Assembly: GCF_001598555.1 (NCBI RefSeq)
Contig: NZ_BCZE01000021.1
Location: 62,001 to 126,000 of the forward strand
Length of the DNA: 64,000 nucleotides
Direction: 5' to 3'
DNA from: Novosphingobium rosa NBRC 15208
GTDB taxonomy: Bacteria > Pseudomonadota > Alphaproteobacteria > Sphingomonadales > Sphingomonadaceae
Below the pieces are notes generated by a model. It had not been told where the DNA came from. It searched no databases and worked only from the letters and a program-made list of their open reading frames with translations. Shown here piece by piece: positions 8,984 through 17,486 of the stretch. Each line of letters opens with the position of its first letter. Within the stretch, counting starts at the first letter, position 1. The translations under genes and the position numbers were made by a program.

Positions 8984-10114
8984 ATGCGACTGTACCAGAT
9001 TCTCACCATGCGGGGCCTTGCGCCACACGGCTATTGCCTGTTGTGGGACCCCCTGCTCATCTGGCTTCATGTGATCTCAGATGCCATAATCGCCCTGTCG
9101 TACTTCTCAATACCAGTCGTGCTGGCGGTGTTTCTCAAACGTCGTCGGGATGTGGAGTTCGGATGGCTGGTGAGCCTCTTCGCCATCTTCATCACGGCTT
9201 GCGGCGCGACCCACGTCATGTCGATCCTCGTCCTGTGGGTGCCGGCCTACGGGGCGGAGGGCCTGATCAAGGCTATCACGGCAGTGGCATCGGTACTGAC
9301 CGCCCTGGCGATGTGGCCTCTGCTGCCCAAGCTCATCGCACTCCCCTCGCCACGACTGTTACAGCAGATCAACCATGACCTGCACAGGGAGGCTGCTGAG
9401 CGCGCCCGCATGGAGGAGCAACTGCGTCAGGCGCAGAAGCTGGAGGCGATCGGGCAGCTCACCGGCGGCATTGCACATGACTTCAACAACATCTTGGCCA
9501 TCGTCATGGGAAACATCGAACGTGCCACGCTCGGGATCGACAAACCCGACCGCGCTCTGGGCGCCCTTGCCAACGCCATGGAGGCCAGCCAGCGCGCCGC
9601 GGGTCTGACAGAGCAATTGCTGGCCTTCGCCCGCAAGCAGCCTTTGCAGGTCCAAAGGCACGATCTCAGCCACATCGCGGAAGAGTTGGTCAGGCTGATC
9701 GCGCTGACTTTGGGCGAGCACATCGTTCTAGTCACCCAGCTTTCCAAGGCCCCCTTGCCCGTCGACATCGATCGTCAGCAGCTTGAAGCGGCATTGATAA
9801 ACCTGGCAGTCAATGCGCGCGATGCGATGCCTGACGGCGGAACCCTTACAATCACCACCGATGAGGTCGACCAGGGTGAGGTTCTGATCATGGTTTCAGA
9901 CAGCGGCACGGGCATGGATTCCCGAACGCTGGAGCGGGCGACGGAACCATTCTTCACCACCAAGCCCGTCGGGCGAGGAAGCGGATTGGGCCTGAGCCAG
10001 GTCTATGGCTTCGTTCAAGAGGCCGGTGGCCGACTAACAATCGCATCTGCCCCGGGTGAAGGGAGTCGCGTGACGATCACCCTGGCACGCGGGCAGAGCG
10101 GCGCTTGGACTTGA
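8984..10114 (+). CDS. Histidine kinase with ETR1-like ethylene/copper-binding membrane domain
   Basis: A 376-residue kinase. The first about 115 residues form three TM helices closely resembling the ethylene-binding domain of plant ETR1 and cyanobacterial Etr1. The spacing of ISD-x6-YFSIP and FI-x2-CGATH is preserved, so Asp33, Tyr40, Ile70, Cys73 and His77 correspond to ETR1 Asp25, Tyr32, Ile62, Cys65 and His69. In ETR1 the Cys and His hold Cu(I). A short coiled coil leads to a dimerisation domain with His165 (GGIAHDFNNIL) and an ATPase domain with N-box NLAVNARDA and a GRGSGLGLS G-box. It lies beside a metal-efflux locus and convergent to two stand-alone receivers. The ligand could be ethylene, copper itself or another small olefin. 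Confidence 0.85.
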   Translation: MRLYQILTMRGLAPHGYCLLWDPLLIWLHVISDAIIALSYFSIPVVLAVFLKRRRDVEFGWLVSLFAIFITACGATHVMSILVLWVPAYGAEGLIKAITAVASVLTALAMWPLLPKLIALPSPRLLQQINHDLHREAAERARMEEQLRQAQKLEAIGQLTGGIAHDFNNILAIVMGNIERATLGIDKPDRALGALANAMEASQRAAGLTEQLLAFARKQPLQVQRHDLSHIAEELVRLIALTLGEHIVLVTQLSKAPLPVDIDRQQLEAALINLAVNARDAMPDGGTLTITTDEVDQGEVLIMVSDSGTGMDSRTLERATEPFFTTKPVGRGSGLGLSQVYGFVQEAGGRLTIASAPGEGSRVTITLARGQSGAWT

Positions 10115-10241
10115 TCGTGCGCCGCAGTCTAGTGGTTGGATTCAGTCGGATGGTTCCGCAAAGAATGGCTGAAATCTGCGCCTTTGAGCCCCAATCGGGA
10201 GGACTCATCCGTTGCGCTCGTACCACTAGCTCTCGCAAGGA

Positions 10242-10637
10242 TTATTTGCGCGCCTTGGCCAGCAGCCGTTTGATGTGCTCAAGCACGGCTTGCGGATCGT
10301 AGGGTCGCTTTAGATGAGGCCCTTCGTCACACAGATGGCCAGCGGCCTTCGCCGCGGCCTGGACATTGCCTACCAAAACTACCTCGACCTCAGGATAATG
10401 TTCCCGCAACCATAGCCGCAGATCGAATATGTTCCTGCTGCCGTCCAGCCCCGCATCGGCCAGAACGGCTTGCACGACATCCGCGCCTTCCTGCAGGATC
10501 GTGACCACCTCGTCGGTGTTCGCGGCATCAATCACCTTGTAACCACACTCGCGAAGATAGGCGGCAAGGACATTACGGACTAGAACTTCGCCATCGGCGA
10601 CGATCAGGCAGTGCGTTGCTGTGTTTTCGTCTGACAT
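10242..10637 (-). CDS. Receiver-only response regulator, partly degenerate acidic pocket
   Basis: A 131-residue stand-alone receiver domain. The predicted phospho-acceptor is Asp61 in VLADAGLDG, and the switch Lys is in HLKRPYDP. In the N-terminal acidic pocket, where receivers usually show Glu-Asp or Asp-Asp, this protein has VADGE, so one Mg2+-coordinating acid appears replaced by Gly. It has no output domain, so it probably works as a phosphate sink or by protein contact. It overlaps the preceding receiver gene by 34 bp and is convergent with the ETR1-like kinase, a plausible partner. Phosphorylation may be weak or absent. Confidence 0.75.
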   Translation of the reverse strand: MSDENTATHCLIVADGEVLVRNVLAAYLRECGYKVIDAANTDEVVTILQEGADVVQAVLADAGLDGSRNIFDLRLWLREHYPEVEVVLVGNVQAAAKAAGHLCDEGPHLKRPYDPQAVLEHIKRLLAKARK

Positions 10638-10993
10638 GAGGGCCCGATCAGTTTGGTGACCATGCCCAGCATAGTCGACAGTGAAAATGGCTTTCTGAGA
10701 AAATCGTCCATTCGCCGGGCAGCTTCGGGCGGGAGATGACCCGAGGTCACGATCACAGGACGGCTTGGATCGAGCTCCTTGGCATGCATGGCGAGTTGGA
10801 TACCATCCACTTGTCCGGGCATGCGGACATCGGTCAAAACGAGATCGATTTGATGACCTGACAGCAGAACTGCGGTCGCCTCATCGCCATTCGCCGCCTC
10901 GACGACTTCGTAGCCTTCATCCCTCAACGTATCCGCCACCAGCATCCGGATCATCACTTCATCTTCAACGACAAGTATGGCTAGCAAGCACAT
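10604..10993 (-). CDS. Receiver-only response regulator
   Basis: A 129-residue CheY-like receiver with an intact acidic pair (VVEDE), phospho-acceptor Asp55 (VLTDVRMPG) and switch Lys (DFLRKPFSL). The start at Met before CLLAIL matches the family; an upstream in-frame Met would add 25 residues without domain content. There is no output domain. Together with the overlapping next receiver it forms a two-gene unit pointing toward the ETR1-like kinase gene. Hybrid-type kinases of this class often signal through such single domains; the link to this kinase is positional inference. Confidence 0.8.
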   Translation of the reverse strand: MCLLAILVVEDEVMIRMLVADTLRDEGYEVVEAANGDEATAVLLSGHQIDLVLTDVRMPGQVDGIQLAMHAKELDPSRPVIVTSGHLPPEAARRMDDFLRKPFSLSTMLGMVTKLIGPSCQTKTQQRTA

Positions 10994-11278
10994 TTCGTAA
11001 TCTTTCTGTCCCCGAGCCACGGCAGCTAACGGTATGCATCGTCCAAAACGACCGCAGGGATACTCCAAGAACGCGCCAAGCGTCAGTATGTTTCCGGCCT
11101 AGCGGCGATGGTCCTTTCCAATTCCCAATGGTTCCATTTCGCCTGTCTATGATTCCATGAAGCCCATCAGTACCGCTATCCCGCCCATGCCGTTTTATGT
11201 CGGAGCACCCTCATGCGCTGCTTCAGGGGCGCCGCATTCAGGCAATGATCGGCCATCTTCAGCTCCAGGACACGAAGC

Positions 11279-11554
11279 TTGCTCAAACTTGACCTCATCA
11301 TTCTCGATGAGCTGGGATATTTGCAGTTCAACTCGTCAGGCGGAGCCCTGTTGTTCCATCTGCTCAGCAAATTGTACGAACGCACCAGCGTCGTTATCAC
11401 CACCAACCTGAGTTTCAGCGAATGGGCCAAAATCTTCGGTGATCCCAAAATGACCACCGCCCTGTTGGATCGCCTCACCCATCATTGCCACATACTGGAA
11501 ACAGGCAATGACAGCTGCCGCTTCAGGGCCAGCACCGCTGCACCAAAATCCTGA
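11279..11554 (+). pseudogene. istB: IS21-family istB (transposition helper ATPase), 5'-truncated
   Basis: About 90 residues match the C-terminal half of IstB, the AAA+ helper of IS21 transposases: Walker B ([10 protein letters not shown]), then [27 protein letters not shown], and the [16 protein letters not shown] end block. The N-terminal half with Walker A and the whole istA gene are missing upstream, so the element cannot move on its own. The reading frame of the remnant is intact. Sequence beyond the stop matches an IS21-type right end. Confidence 0.85.
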
Positions 11555-11611
11555 AAGGAATAAACCCAGACCTTGACCACGCCCTACTTGGGCTGCACAT
11601 AACCCACACCC

Positions 11612-11666
11612 ACCCGGGTCAATTCTCAATGAAAATCCCGGGTCAGTTCTCGGTGCACCTCAACAG
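11612..11666 (+). mobile_element. IS21-type right-end terminal repeats
   Basis: Downstream of the istB remnant two near-identical units, GGGTCAATTCTCAATG and GGGTCAGTTCTCGGTG, lie about 26 bp apart. Such multiple terminal repeats are typical IstA-binding sites at IS21 ends. The outer boundary, near 11666, abuts the RBS of the next gene. No left end was found, so this is the surviving right portion of a decayed insertion. Confidence 0.6.
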
Positions 11667-11691
11667 TCGATCAGCCTTCAGGAGAGAATGC

Positions 11692-12090
11692 GTGCTTTTT
11701 CACACCATGGTCGGATCGAACGACATTGAACGGTCCAAGCGCTTCTACGACACGGTGCTCGGCACCTTGGGTGCAGGGGAAGGGACGAGGAACATCGCCG
11801 ACAGCGGCCATACACGTCTGATCTACAATAACGGCAACGGCACCAACTTTATCGTCAGCCAGCCGATCAACGACGAACCGGCAAGCGTCGCCAACGGCAG
11901 CACCGTCGCCTTTTCCTGCGACTCGCCCGAGCAGGTGAAGCAGCTTCACGATACCGCCGTTGCCGCTGGCGGAACCTCGATCGAAGCTCCGCCCGGACCG
12001 CGCGAAACTGCCTCCATGGGTACCATCGAACTGGCCTATTTTCGTGACCCCGACGGTAACAAACTGTGCGGAATTCATTTTCCTGCCTGA
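11692..12090 (+). CDS. VOC-family (glyoxalase/bleomycin-resistance fold) protein
   Basis: A 132-residue vicinal-oxygen-chelate protein with one complete unit: HTMVGSNDIERSKRFYDTVLG at the start and AYFRDPDGNKLCGIHF at the end, the usual first and last strands carrying the metal-ligand positions. The GTG start is preferred because GGAG lies 7 bp upstream; the longer reading runs into the IS21 end and would not be native. The substrate is unknown; relatives include lactoylglutathione lyases and small-molecule resistance proteins. The gene sits immediately beside the IS21 end, which may have replaced its native promoter. Confidence 0.8.
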   Translation: MLFHTMVGSNDIERSKRFYDTVLGTLGAGEGTRNIADSGHTRLIYNNGNGTNFIVSQPINDEPASVANGSTVAFSCDSPEQVKQLHDTAVAAGGTSIEAPPGPRETASMGTIELAYFRDPDGNKLCGIHFPA

Positions 12091-12231
12091 TCCGTCCGGC
12101 ACTAGTCCGCTTCTGACCCTAGCGGACCTCGATCATGCGATCCCGCGAACGTCCGATAACCACGACACACTGGCCACAATGCCTTAGCGCCGGAGTCTTT
12201 CGCAGCCCCGGAAGCCATATCGCGCTATAGG

Positions 12232-12600
12232 ATGCTAGAGGTCTATATGGCCCAGCAGTCCGTCAGCACGCAGCATTGGCTCAGCGCCAGTGAGATGGCC
12301 GATGGGCTGGGTCTGGCCGAGACCACGCCGGGTCCGCTCATCATGGTCACGCAATTCGTGGGCTATCTCGCCGCCTTTCGGGCGTCGGCCCCCTTCACGC
12401 CGCTGACGGCAGGGATCCTCGGCGCGCTGCTGACAACATGGGTGACCTTCGCACCCTGCTTTCTCTGGGTGTTTGCGCTGGCTCCATGGATCGAGCGGCT
12501 CGAACGCGCGCAAATGCTCAAGGGCGCGCTGGCGCTGGTCACCTCGGCCATCGTCGGCGTCATCGCCAATCTGAGCGCATGGTTTGGACGCCTATTGGCG
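12232..12600 (+). pseudogene. chrA: Chromate transporter ChrA fragment
   Basis: About 120 residues match the C-terminal part of ChrA: EMADGLGLAETTPGPLI, then VTQFVGYLAAFR, and GALLTTWVTFAPCFLW, with at least two TM segments. Full ChrA proteins run near 400 residues, so most of the protein is missing. The match ends near position 12580, where the sequence changes into a TonB-receptor tail read in another frame. This is a deletion junction, not a working gene. Confidence 0.8.
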
Positions 12601-13171
12601 CCGGGCCACGAACATGCTCGATGAGATCTGGACCACCGACGGGCTGCTCGCGCGCTCCTACAACTACTGGCGCGGACATGGGCGGGGCGTCGAGTTCAGC
12701 GCCACATGGAGCGAAGGGCCGGTCTCGGCCTGGGGCAACCTCACGGTGAGCTGGCTCACCGGGCAAGGCATCGTCAGCGGGCAATCCCCGTTCACGCCCT
12801 CGCAGCTCGCCTGGGTCGCATCCCAAGATGTCGCCGCCGCCAGCGACCAGCGGTTGAATGGATCGGCTGGGCTGACCTGGCACGGAGGGCCGCTGCGGCT
12901 GTCAGCCGATGCGACCTATGGCAGCGGCCTGCCGCGCAGCTCATCCTTCGGCGTGCTCGATGACGCGCGGATGCCCGCGTGGGTGCAGCTCAACCTGGCA
13001 GCCGTCTACCGGGTGAAGGGCTTGCGGCACCACCCTCTGGACCTCAGGGTCGACGTGACCAACGCGCTCGACACCCCGCGCCGGGTGCAGGACGGTTCGG
13101 GTCTCAGCGGAGGCATGGCGCAGTGGTCAGGCAGGCGCGGCATCTACTTCGGTCTGGAACAGTCCTTTTAG
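12584..13171 (+). pseudogene. TonB-dependent receptor, C-terminal fragment
   Basis: The 195-residue reading frame shows the last beta-strands of a TonB-dependent outer-membrane receptor, including a Tyr-Trp-Arg-Arg-Ala-Thr-Asn block, GRGVEFSATW, DLRVDVTNALD and the terminal RRGIYFGLEQSF with its aromatic C-terminus. The plug and most of the barrel are missing: full receptors exceed 600 residues. The fragment begins right at the chrA junction and overlaps it in a different frame, so the two were joined by deletion or recombination. A truncated barrel is unlikely to assemble. Confidence 0.8.
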
Positions 13172-13314
13172 TGAAGTACGGATGTGGGCGTCGTCGTGCG
13201 TGCGGGCGTCGGTGCGCTCGCGGGCGCGGGTGGCAAAACGGGAATGGCGCACGCCACCCACGTCACTTAGCCGCCCCCCCCCGGGGCCTGTGCGTTTCAG
13301 CTGAGGCCCGCCCG

Positions 13315-14031
13315 CTAAACATCCGTGTCGACCGGGCAATCCTTCTCGACCCGCTCCGAATAGCGATCCACGAGCTGTTCGGCATGCGGGCGCAGCAGCA
13401 CCGTGAAGCGCACCAGTTCCTCGATCACATCGACGATGCGGTCGTAATAGGCCGAGGGCTTCATGCGGCCAGCCTCGTCGAACTCCTCATAGGCCTTCGC
13501 CACCGACGACTGGTTGGGGATGGTGAACATCCGCATCCAGCGCCCCAGCACCCGTAGCGTGTTGACCGAATTGAAGGACTGCGATCCGGCGCTGACCTGC
13601 ATCACCGCCAGCGTGCGCCCCTGCGTCGGGCGCAAGCCTTTCATGGCGAGAGGCAGGTGGTCGATCTGCGTCTTCATGATGCCGGTGATCTGGCCGTGCC
13701 GCTCCGGGCTGCACCAGACCTGCCCCTCTGACCAGAGCGAGAGTTCACGCAGCTCGGCCACCGCCGGGTGATCGTCGCCTGTCACCTGATCGGGCAGCGG
13801 CAGGTCGGAGGGATCGAAGATCCGCGTCTCGCAGCCGAAGTGGCGCAGCAGACGGGCAGATTCCTCGACCACCAGACGGGAATAGGACCGCTCCCGCAGT
13901 GAGCCGTAGAGCAGCAGGATGCGCGGCGGCGGGTCCATCGGCCCAAGGCCAAGGGCGGGACGCCGATGAGCGAACTGCGGCTTCAGCGCCGGCAGGTGGT
14001 CGGGATCAGACAGGGCGCGCAAGCGGTTCAT
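13315..14031 (-). CDS. arsH: ArsH, NADPH-dependent flavin oxidoreductase for organoarsenicals
   Basis: A 238-residue flavodoxin-like protein, normal length for Ars[16 protein letters not shown] is the FMN phosphate-binding loop, and [25 protein letters not shown] is diagnostic of ArsH. The family oxidises trivalent methyl- and aromatic arsenicals to the less toxic pentavalent forms. The start is set by a 4-bp ATGA overlap with the aquaporin gene, although the frame stays open far upstream. It is the last gene of the arsR-arsC-arsN1-aqpS-arsH operon. Confidence 0.93.
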   Translation of the reverse strand: MNRLRALSDPDHLPALKPQFAHRRPALGLGPMDPPPRILLLYGSLRERSYSRLVVEESARLLRHFGCETRIFDPSDLPLPDQVTGDDHPAVAELRELSLWSEGQVWCSPERHGQITGIMKTQIDHLPLAMKGLRPTQGRTLAVMQVSAGSQSFNSVNTLRVLGRWMRMFTIPNQSSVAKAYEEFDEAGRMKPSAYYDRIVDVIEELVRFTVLLRPHAEQLVDRYSERVEKDCPVDTDV

Positions 14032-14696
14032 GGGGTTTCCTTGACGGCAAACAGCGGCTTGGCGGCATAATGGGCCGCCAGCGCGCCGAGAATTTGGGCC
14101 GCGATAAAGCCAGCCACACTGGCGGGCGCGATGCCCGCGAATGTGTCGCTCAGGGAGCGCGCCACGGTGATGGCGGGGTTGGCAAAGCTGGTGGAGGAGG
14201 TGAACCAATAGGCCGCGGTGATGTAAAGCGCGACACTGGCTGGAACCCATGCGGGGCGCGCCTGCACCGTGCCCAAAATGGTCAGCACCAGCCCAAAGGT
14301 CGCGATGCCTTCGCCAAGCCATTGGCCGGGGCCGGTGCGTATATGGTGCGACACCTGCCAGACCGGGAGGTCGAACATGGCGTGGGCGCTCCACACCCCC
14401 AGCACGCCGCCAGCGAGCTGGGCCGCCCCATAGGCCAGCGCTGCTTGCGTGCCGATCCCGCAACGCAGGCGCATGACCAGCGTTACGACGGGATTGAAAT
14501 GCGCGCCCGAAACCGGGCCCAGCATAGTGATCAGCACAAAAAGCATCGCCCCGGTCGCCAGCGTGTTGCCCAGCAAGGCAACCGCGACATTCCCGCCCGA
14601 CAGCCGCTGCGCCATGATGCCCGAGCCGATGACGGTGGCGAACAGCAGGAAACTGCCCAGGGCTTCTGCCCACAGGGATCTTGGCAAAGAGCTCAT
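14028..14696 (-). CDS. aqpS: AqpS-type aquaglyceroporin of the arsenic operon
   Basis: Membrane channel of 222 residues with six TM stretches and both MIP half-helix motifs, GAHFNPVVT and SFANPAIT. Its place inside an ars operon between arsN1 and arsH fits AqpS, known from Sinorhizobium ars operons, where the channel lets arsenite made by ArsC flow out down its gradient. No ArsB or Acr3 pump is present in the operon. It overlaps arsH and arsN1 by 4 bp each, so the genes are probably translated together. The substrate assignment rests on context. Confidence 0.9.
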   Translation of the reverse strand: MSSLPRSLWAEALGSFLLFATVIGSGIMAQRLSGGNVAVALLGNTLATGAMLFVLITMLGPVSGAHFNPVVTLVMRLRCGIGTQAALAYGAAQLAGGVLGVWSAHAMFDLPVWQVSHHIRTGPGQWLGEGIATFGLVLTILGTVQARPAWVPASVALYITAAYWFTSSTSFANPAITVARSLSDTFAGIAPASVAGFIAAQILGALAAHYAAKPLFAVKETP

Positions 14697-15232
14697 TGCG
14701 GCTCCCGCTCGGGCGGCAGGCTGTCGCCAGCGCCAAGCGCGATCTGCATATAGACCGTGTCGAGCCAGCGGCCGAACTTGCGCCCCACGGCATGCATGCG
14801 CCCAGCATCGCGGAAGCCAAGGCTGGCATGCAGGGCGACCGAGGCCGGTTCGCCTCCCCCCGCCACGGCAATCATCTGGCGAAAGCCGGCCTGCTCGGCC
14901 GCGACCAGCAGGGCCGTCAGCAAGGCCTTGCCGATGCCCTGTCCAAGGTGGTCGGGATGCAGATAGATCGAATCCTCGCAGGCCGCCGCATAGGCGGGAC
15001 GGTCCCGGAACTGCGTGGCATAGGCATAACCGACCAAGGCCCCGTCACGCTCGGCCACCAGGAACGGCCAGCCCCGTGTCATGCATTCTTCGACCTTGGC
15101 GACCGTGTCCGCCGCCGTTCGCGGCACCGTGTCGAAGGTCGCGGTGCCATGCAGGACGTGGTGGGCATAGATGGCGGCCATCGCGCCGCCATCCTCCACC
15201 CTGGCCTGCCTGATGGTGATCGCCGGGGCCAT
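14693..15232 (-). CDS. arsN1: GNAT acetyltransferase, ArsN1-like (arsinothricin/phosphinothricin type)
   Basis: A 179-residue GNAT protein. It starts with [18 protein letters not shown] and carries the acetyl-CoA loop [11 protein letters not shown], followed by the [11 protein letters not shown] block common to phosphinothricin acetyltransferases. Within ars operons this family is ArsN1, which acetylates the arsenic-containing antibiotic arsinothricin. By sequence alone, phosphinothricin or another amino-acid analogue is equally possible. It overlaps aqpS by 4 bp and its start directly abuts the arsC stop. Confidence 0.85.
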   Translation of the reverse strand: MAPAITIRQARVEDGGAMAAIYAHHVLHGTATFDTVPRTAADTVAKVEECMTRGWPFLVAERDGALVGYAYATQFRDRPAYAAACEDSIYLHPDHLGQGIGKALLTALLVAAEQAGFRQMIAVAGGGEPASVALHASLGFRDAGRMHAVGRKFGRWLDTVYMQIALGAGDSLPPEREPQ

Positions 15233-15679
15233 TCAGCCCGCCGTGACCCGCTTGCCCTCGCCATCGATGACCGGCTCGCCGTCTTCCTTGGCGAAGGCAC
15301 CGCGCTGCTCGGCGGGGATCAGATCCAGCACCTCTTCGGAGGGGCGGCACAGCGTGACGCCCAGCGGCGAAACGACCAGCGGGCGGTTGATGAGGATGGG
15401 ATGCTCCATCATGGCATCGACAAGCTGCTCGTCGGTAAGGCCGGGGTTGCCCAGGCCAAGCTCGGCAAAGGGCGTGCCCTTCTCGCGCAGCAGGGCGCGC
15501 GGGGTGAGCCCGGCGCGTTCGATCAGGCTTTCGAGCAGCGGCCGCGAGGGCGGCGTCTTGAGATATTCCACCACATGCGGCTCAATCCCGGCGTTGCGGA
15601 TCATGGCCAGCGCATTGCGCGAGGTGCCGCATTCGGGGTTATGATAGATGATGATGTCAGTCTGCATCGGTTGCTCCAT
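15233..15679 (-). CDS. arsC: Arsenate reductase, glutaredoxin-dependent ArsC
   Basis: A 148-residue thioredoxin-fold enzyme reducing arsenate to arsenite. The active-site Cys sits in IYHNPECGTSRNA near the N-terminus, and conserved downstream arginine regions (ILINRPLVV, VTLCRPSEEVLDL) bind the oxyanion. The length fits the E. coli plasmid R773-type ArsC, which uses glutaredoxin. An internal Met four residues in (MQTD) is an alternative start. It is the first enzyme gene after arsR in the operon. Confidence 0.95.
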   Translation of the reverse strand: MEQPMQTDIIIYHNPECGTSRNALAMIRNAGIEPHVVEYLKTPPSRPLLESLIERAGLTPRALLREKGTPFAELGLGNPGLTDEQLVDAMMEHPILINRPLVVSPLGVTLCRPSEEVLDLIPAEQRGAFAKEDGEPVIDGEGKRVTAG

Positions 15680-15718
15680 CAGGCACGTGCCCGTGCTGGG
15701 ATAAAAGGCAAATTGAGG

Positions 15719-16069
15719 TTACGCGGCACTCTCTTCCGTAATCGATGATGGTGCCGAGCAGCACCGAACCTCGTCGGTGCAGGGAACGCCGCCGCAGCAA
15801 TTTTCGGTGAGGTAGCCCATCAGGGCGTTCATGGCCGGATAGTTGGCGGTGTAGATGATCAGGCGGCTCTGACGGCGCTGGGCGACTAGCCCGGCATTGG
15901 CGAGCGCGGCCAGATGGAAGCTCATTGAGGAGGATACCACGCCCAGCTTCTCGCCAATGGCGCCTGCAGGCATGCCTTCCTCGCCCGCCTGGACCAGCAG
16001 GCGGAAGGCCGCCAGGCGATGTTCCTGCGCGAGCGCGCCGAGGGCTTTGATCACAGCAGAAGCGTTCAT
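15719..16069 (-). CDS. arsR: ArsR-family arsenite-responsive repressor
   Basis: A 116-residue winged-helix repressor. The recognition region is KLGVVSSSMSFHLAAL and the wing lies in RQSRLIIYTANY. The As(III) site is not the helix-3 CVC of E. coli ArsR. Instead there are Cys pairs near the C-terminus (ENCCGG, Cys in VPCTDE, RCC), as in ArsR proteins that sense through C-terminal cysteines. The start is chosen because GGAG lies 7 bp upstream. It leads the operon and is preceded by a palindrome that is its likely operator. Confidence 0.93.
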   Translation of the reverse strand: MNASAVIKALGALAQEHRLAAFRLLVQAGEEGMPAGAIGEKLGVVSSSMSFHLAALANAGLVAQRRQSRLIIYTANYPAMNALMGYLTENCCGGVPCTDEVRCCSAPSSITEESAA

Positions 16070-16083
16070 CACAATCTCCATGA

Positions 16084-16107
16084 TTCGATAAAGATCGAAA
16101 TATCGAA
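16084..16107. promoter_or_regulatory. Putative ArsR operator
   Basis: Inverted repeat TTCGATA, 10-bp spacer, TATCGAA, just upstream of arsR. The spacer holds a further ATCGA, so the site reads as overlapping ATCGA half-sites. ArsR-family operators are typically AT-rich imperfect palindromes of this size that overlap the promoter. Binding is inferred from position. Confidence 0.55.
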
Positions 16108-16532
16108 GAAGGAGAAGTCCGTCAAATCGGTTCATGTGCGCATGGCTGATTGGAAATGATGGACCACCCCGTTGTGGAGGGCTCAAGCCCTCATGAGCGT
16201 CGCCTCGCGACACGCAGACGGGAGCGGCCAAAGACCGACCGAATTCTCTTTTGTGCGACCAGCCCGTGCTTGCGTCTGATCCATGCAGACACAAAGCTAC
16301 GTCATTAAATTATCGTTGAAATATTACGACAGAAATTTGTCGCTCTGCGCTCCCTGTCATGTCTCGACACATCCGCTGTCCGCTTCTGGAGCGCGACTGA
16401 GGCAATTTAACCATCTCAAGCGTCATTCCGGCGCCCCCGGTCGGGGGCGCCTATTCCGCATGCGGCAAACGCCTAGCCCGTCGCGCAAATCCCCCTCTGT
16501 TTTTGACGACCTCCAATCGAAGGAGCATGTAA
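16108..16532. other. Junction between ars operon and Tn7-like module, with terminator-like hairpin
   Basis: About 425 bp without a convincing gene. It becomes AT-rich around 16295-16340 and carries several TGTC-starting motifs (near 16336, 16358 and 16379) that could be transposase-binding sites of a left end, but I could not match them to a copy at the far end. A perfect hairpin, GGCGCCCCC-4 bp-GGGGGCGCC, lies at 16430-16451. No target-site duplication was found. Confidence 0.4.
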
Positions 16533-17486
16533 ATGGAAAAAGACATTGACCTCAGCGGAGTCGACCCCTGCCGCTGGCCTGAAATCCGCCGGCGCGTGGA
16601 AGTCCTCGACGAATTCGTCGCGATCCGGCGGCCCAGCGCCGAACTGCGCGAGGACTACGCGCGACGCCTGGACATCGCGCCATCGCACCTCTACGCCCTC
16701 GCCAGCATCTGGCGCCACGACCGCTCGGCTGCGAAGCTTCCCGGCGCTAGGGTGCAGAAAAAGGTGTCAAGGGCGCCACGCCTGCCAATGCGGTCGCTGC
16801 AAGTGGTGCGCGAGGCCATTGCCGACCTCGGCACCGTCCTGCGCCACAAGCAGCTCACGGAGGAGGTCAAGCGTCGCTGCAGCGACGAAGGCATCAAGGC
16901 GCCTTCTGATTCAACGGTCAAATCGATGCTGACGGATGCACGCGGGGGTGTCAGCGATCTGCAGATCGAGCCGGAGATCCTGATCGACGAATGCACTGTC
17001 AAGCTTGCCGTCCAGCACAGGGGCCGTCTCGTGATGCCACGCATGCTGATGGCGGTCGTTCTGCCGGAACGCCGCATCATCGCAACCGACGTCGTCTTCG
17101 GCGCCGGCCGGGTCCCTTCGCTCAGCAAGGTGATGGAGCTTGTCGAAATCGCGTCCACGTCCGGTGCTGCGGAACTGCCTTTGCGCGCGCCCCACTGCAC
17201 ACTGCTCGAACGTGAGATGATCGGGGCCCTCACGCCAGAACAGGCATCCGGCAGGCCGTATCTCGCGAAGGTGCTCGGCCCGCGCCTGGACAACCTGTCG
17301 ATCGGCTACCGTGTGCCGAGGTCCGCCACGGTCGAGACGCTGCTTGCCACCCGCCACAGCTCACCCATCGACATCGAAGACGCGTTGACCGCGATCACCG
17401 GAGCAGTCGACCGCCACAACCGCCGGATGCCCGAGCTGCCCGAATCCGGCTTTTCCATCGGCGTCACCGCGTCTGACTGGGCCTAG
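16533..17486 (+). CDS. DDE-fold-like protein A beside the Tn7-like operon (catalytic residues incomplete)
   Basis: A 317-residue protein with AGGAG 7 bp before the ATG. I see an N-terminal helical DNA-binding-like part (DIAPSHLYALASIW) and a second HTH-like piece (PSDSTVKSML). An RNase H-like strand set follows, beginning EILIDECTVKL with RLVMPRMLMAVVLPERRIIATDVVF, as in TnsB/Mu/IS481 integrase cores. The first Asp is present; the second position reads HCTLLERE, and the usual third Glu block is not obvious. It therefore looks like a catalytically dead or divergent transposase relative. It converges on and overlaps by 23 bp the next gene, which has the same layout. The function is unknown; it might act in target choice or regulation. 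Confidence 0.55.
   Translation: MEKDIDLSGVDPCRWPEIRRRVEVLDEFVAIRRPSAELREDYARRLDIAPSHLYALASIWRHDRSAAKLPGARVQKKVSRAPRLPMRSLQVVREAIADLGTVLRHKQLTEEVKRRCSDEGIKAPSDSTVKSMLTDARGGVSDLQIEPEILIDECTVKLAVQHRGRLVMPRMLMAVVLPERRIIATDVVFGAGRVPSLSKVMELVEIASTSGAAELPLRAPHCTLLEREMIGALTPEQASGRPYLAKVLGPRLDNLSIGYRVPRSATVETLLATRHSSPIDIEDALTAITGAVDRHNRRMPELPESGFSIGVTASDWA

Noticed and set aside
13315-14871. 518-residue protein joining ArsH to upstream sequence
   Set aside because: The extra N-terminal half is just open frame through the aquaporin and arsN1 genes; ArsH alone starts at 14031 in a 4-bp overlap.
16283-16540. Left end of the Tn7-like transposon in the TGTC-rich stretch
   Set aside because: No matching inverted copy or 5-bp target duplication was found near 25.9-26.0 kb, so the boundary stays unresolved.
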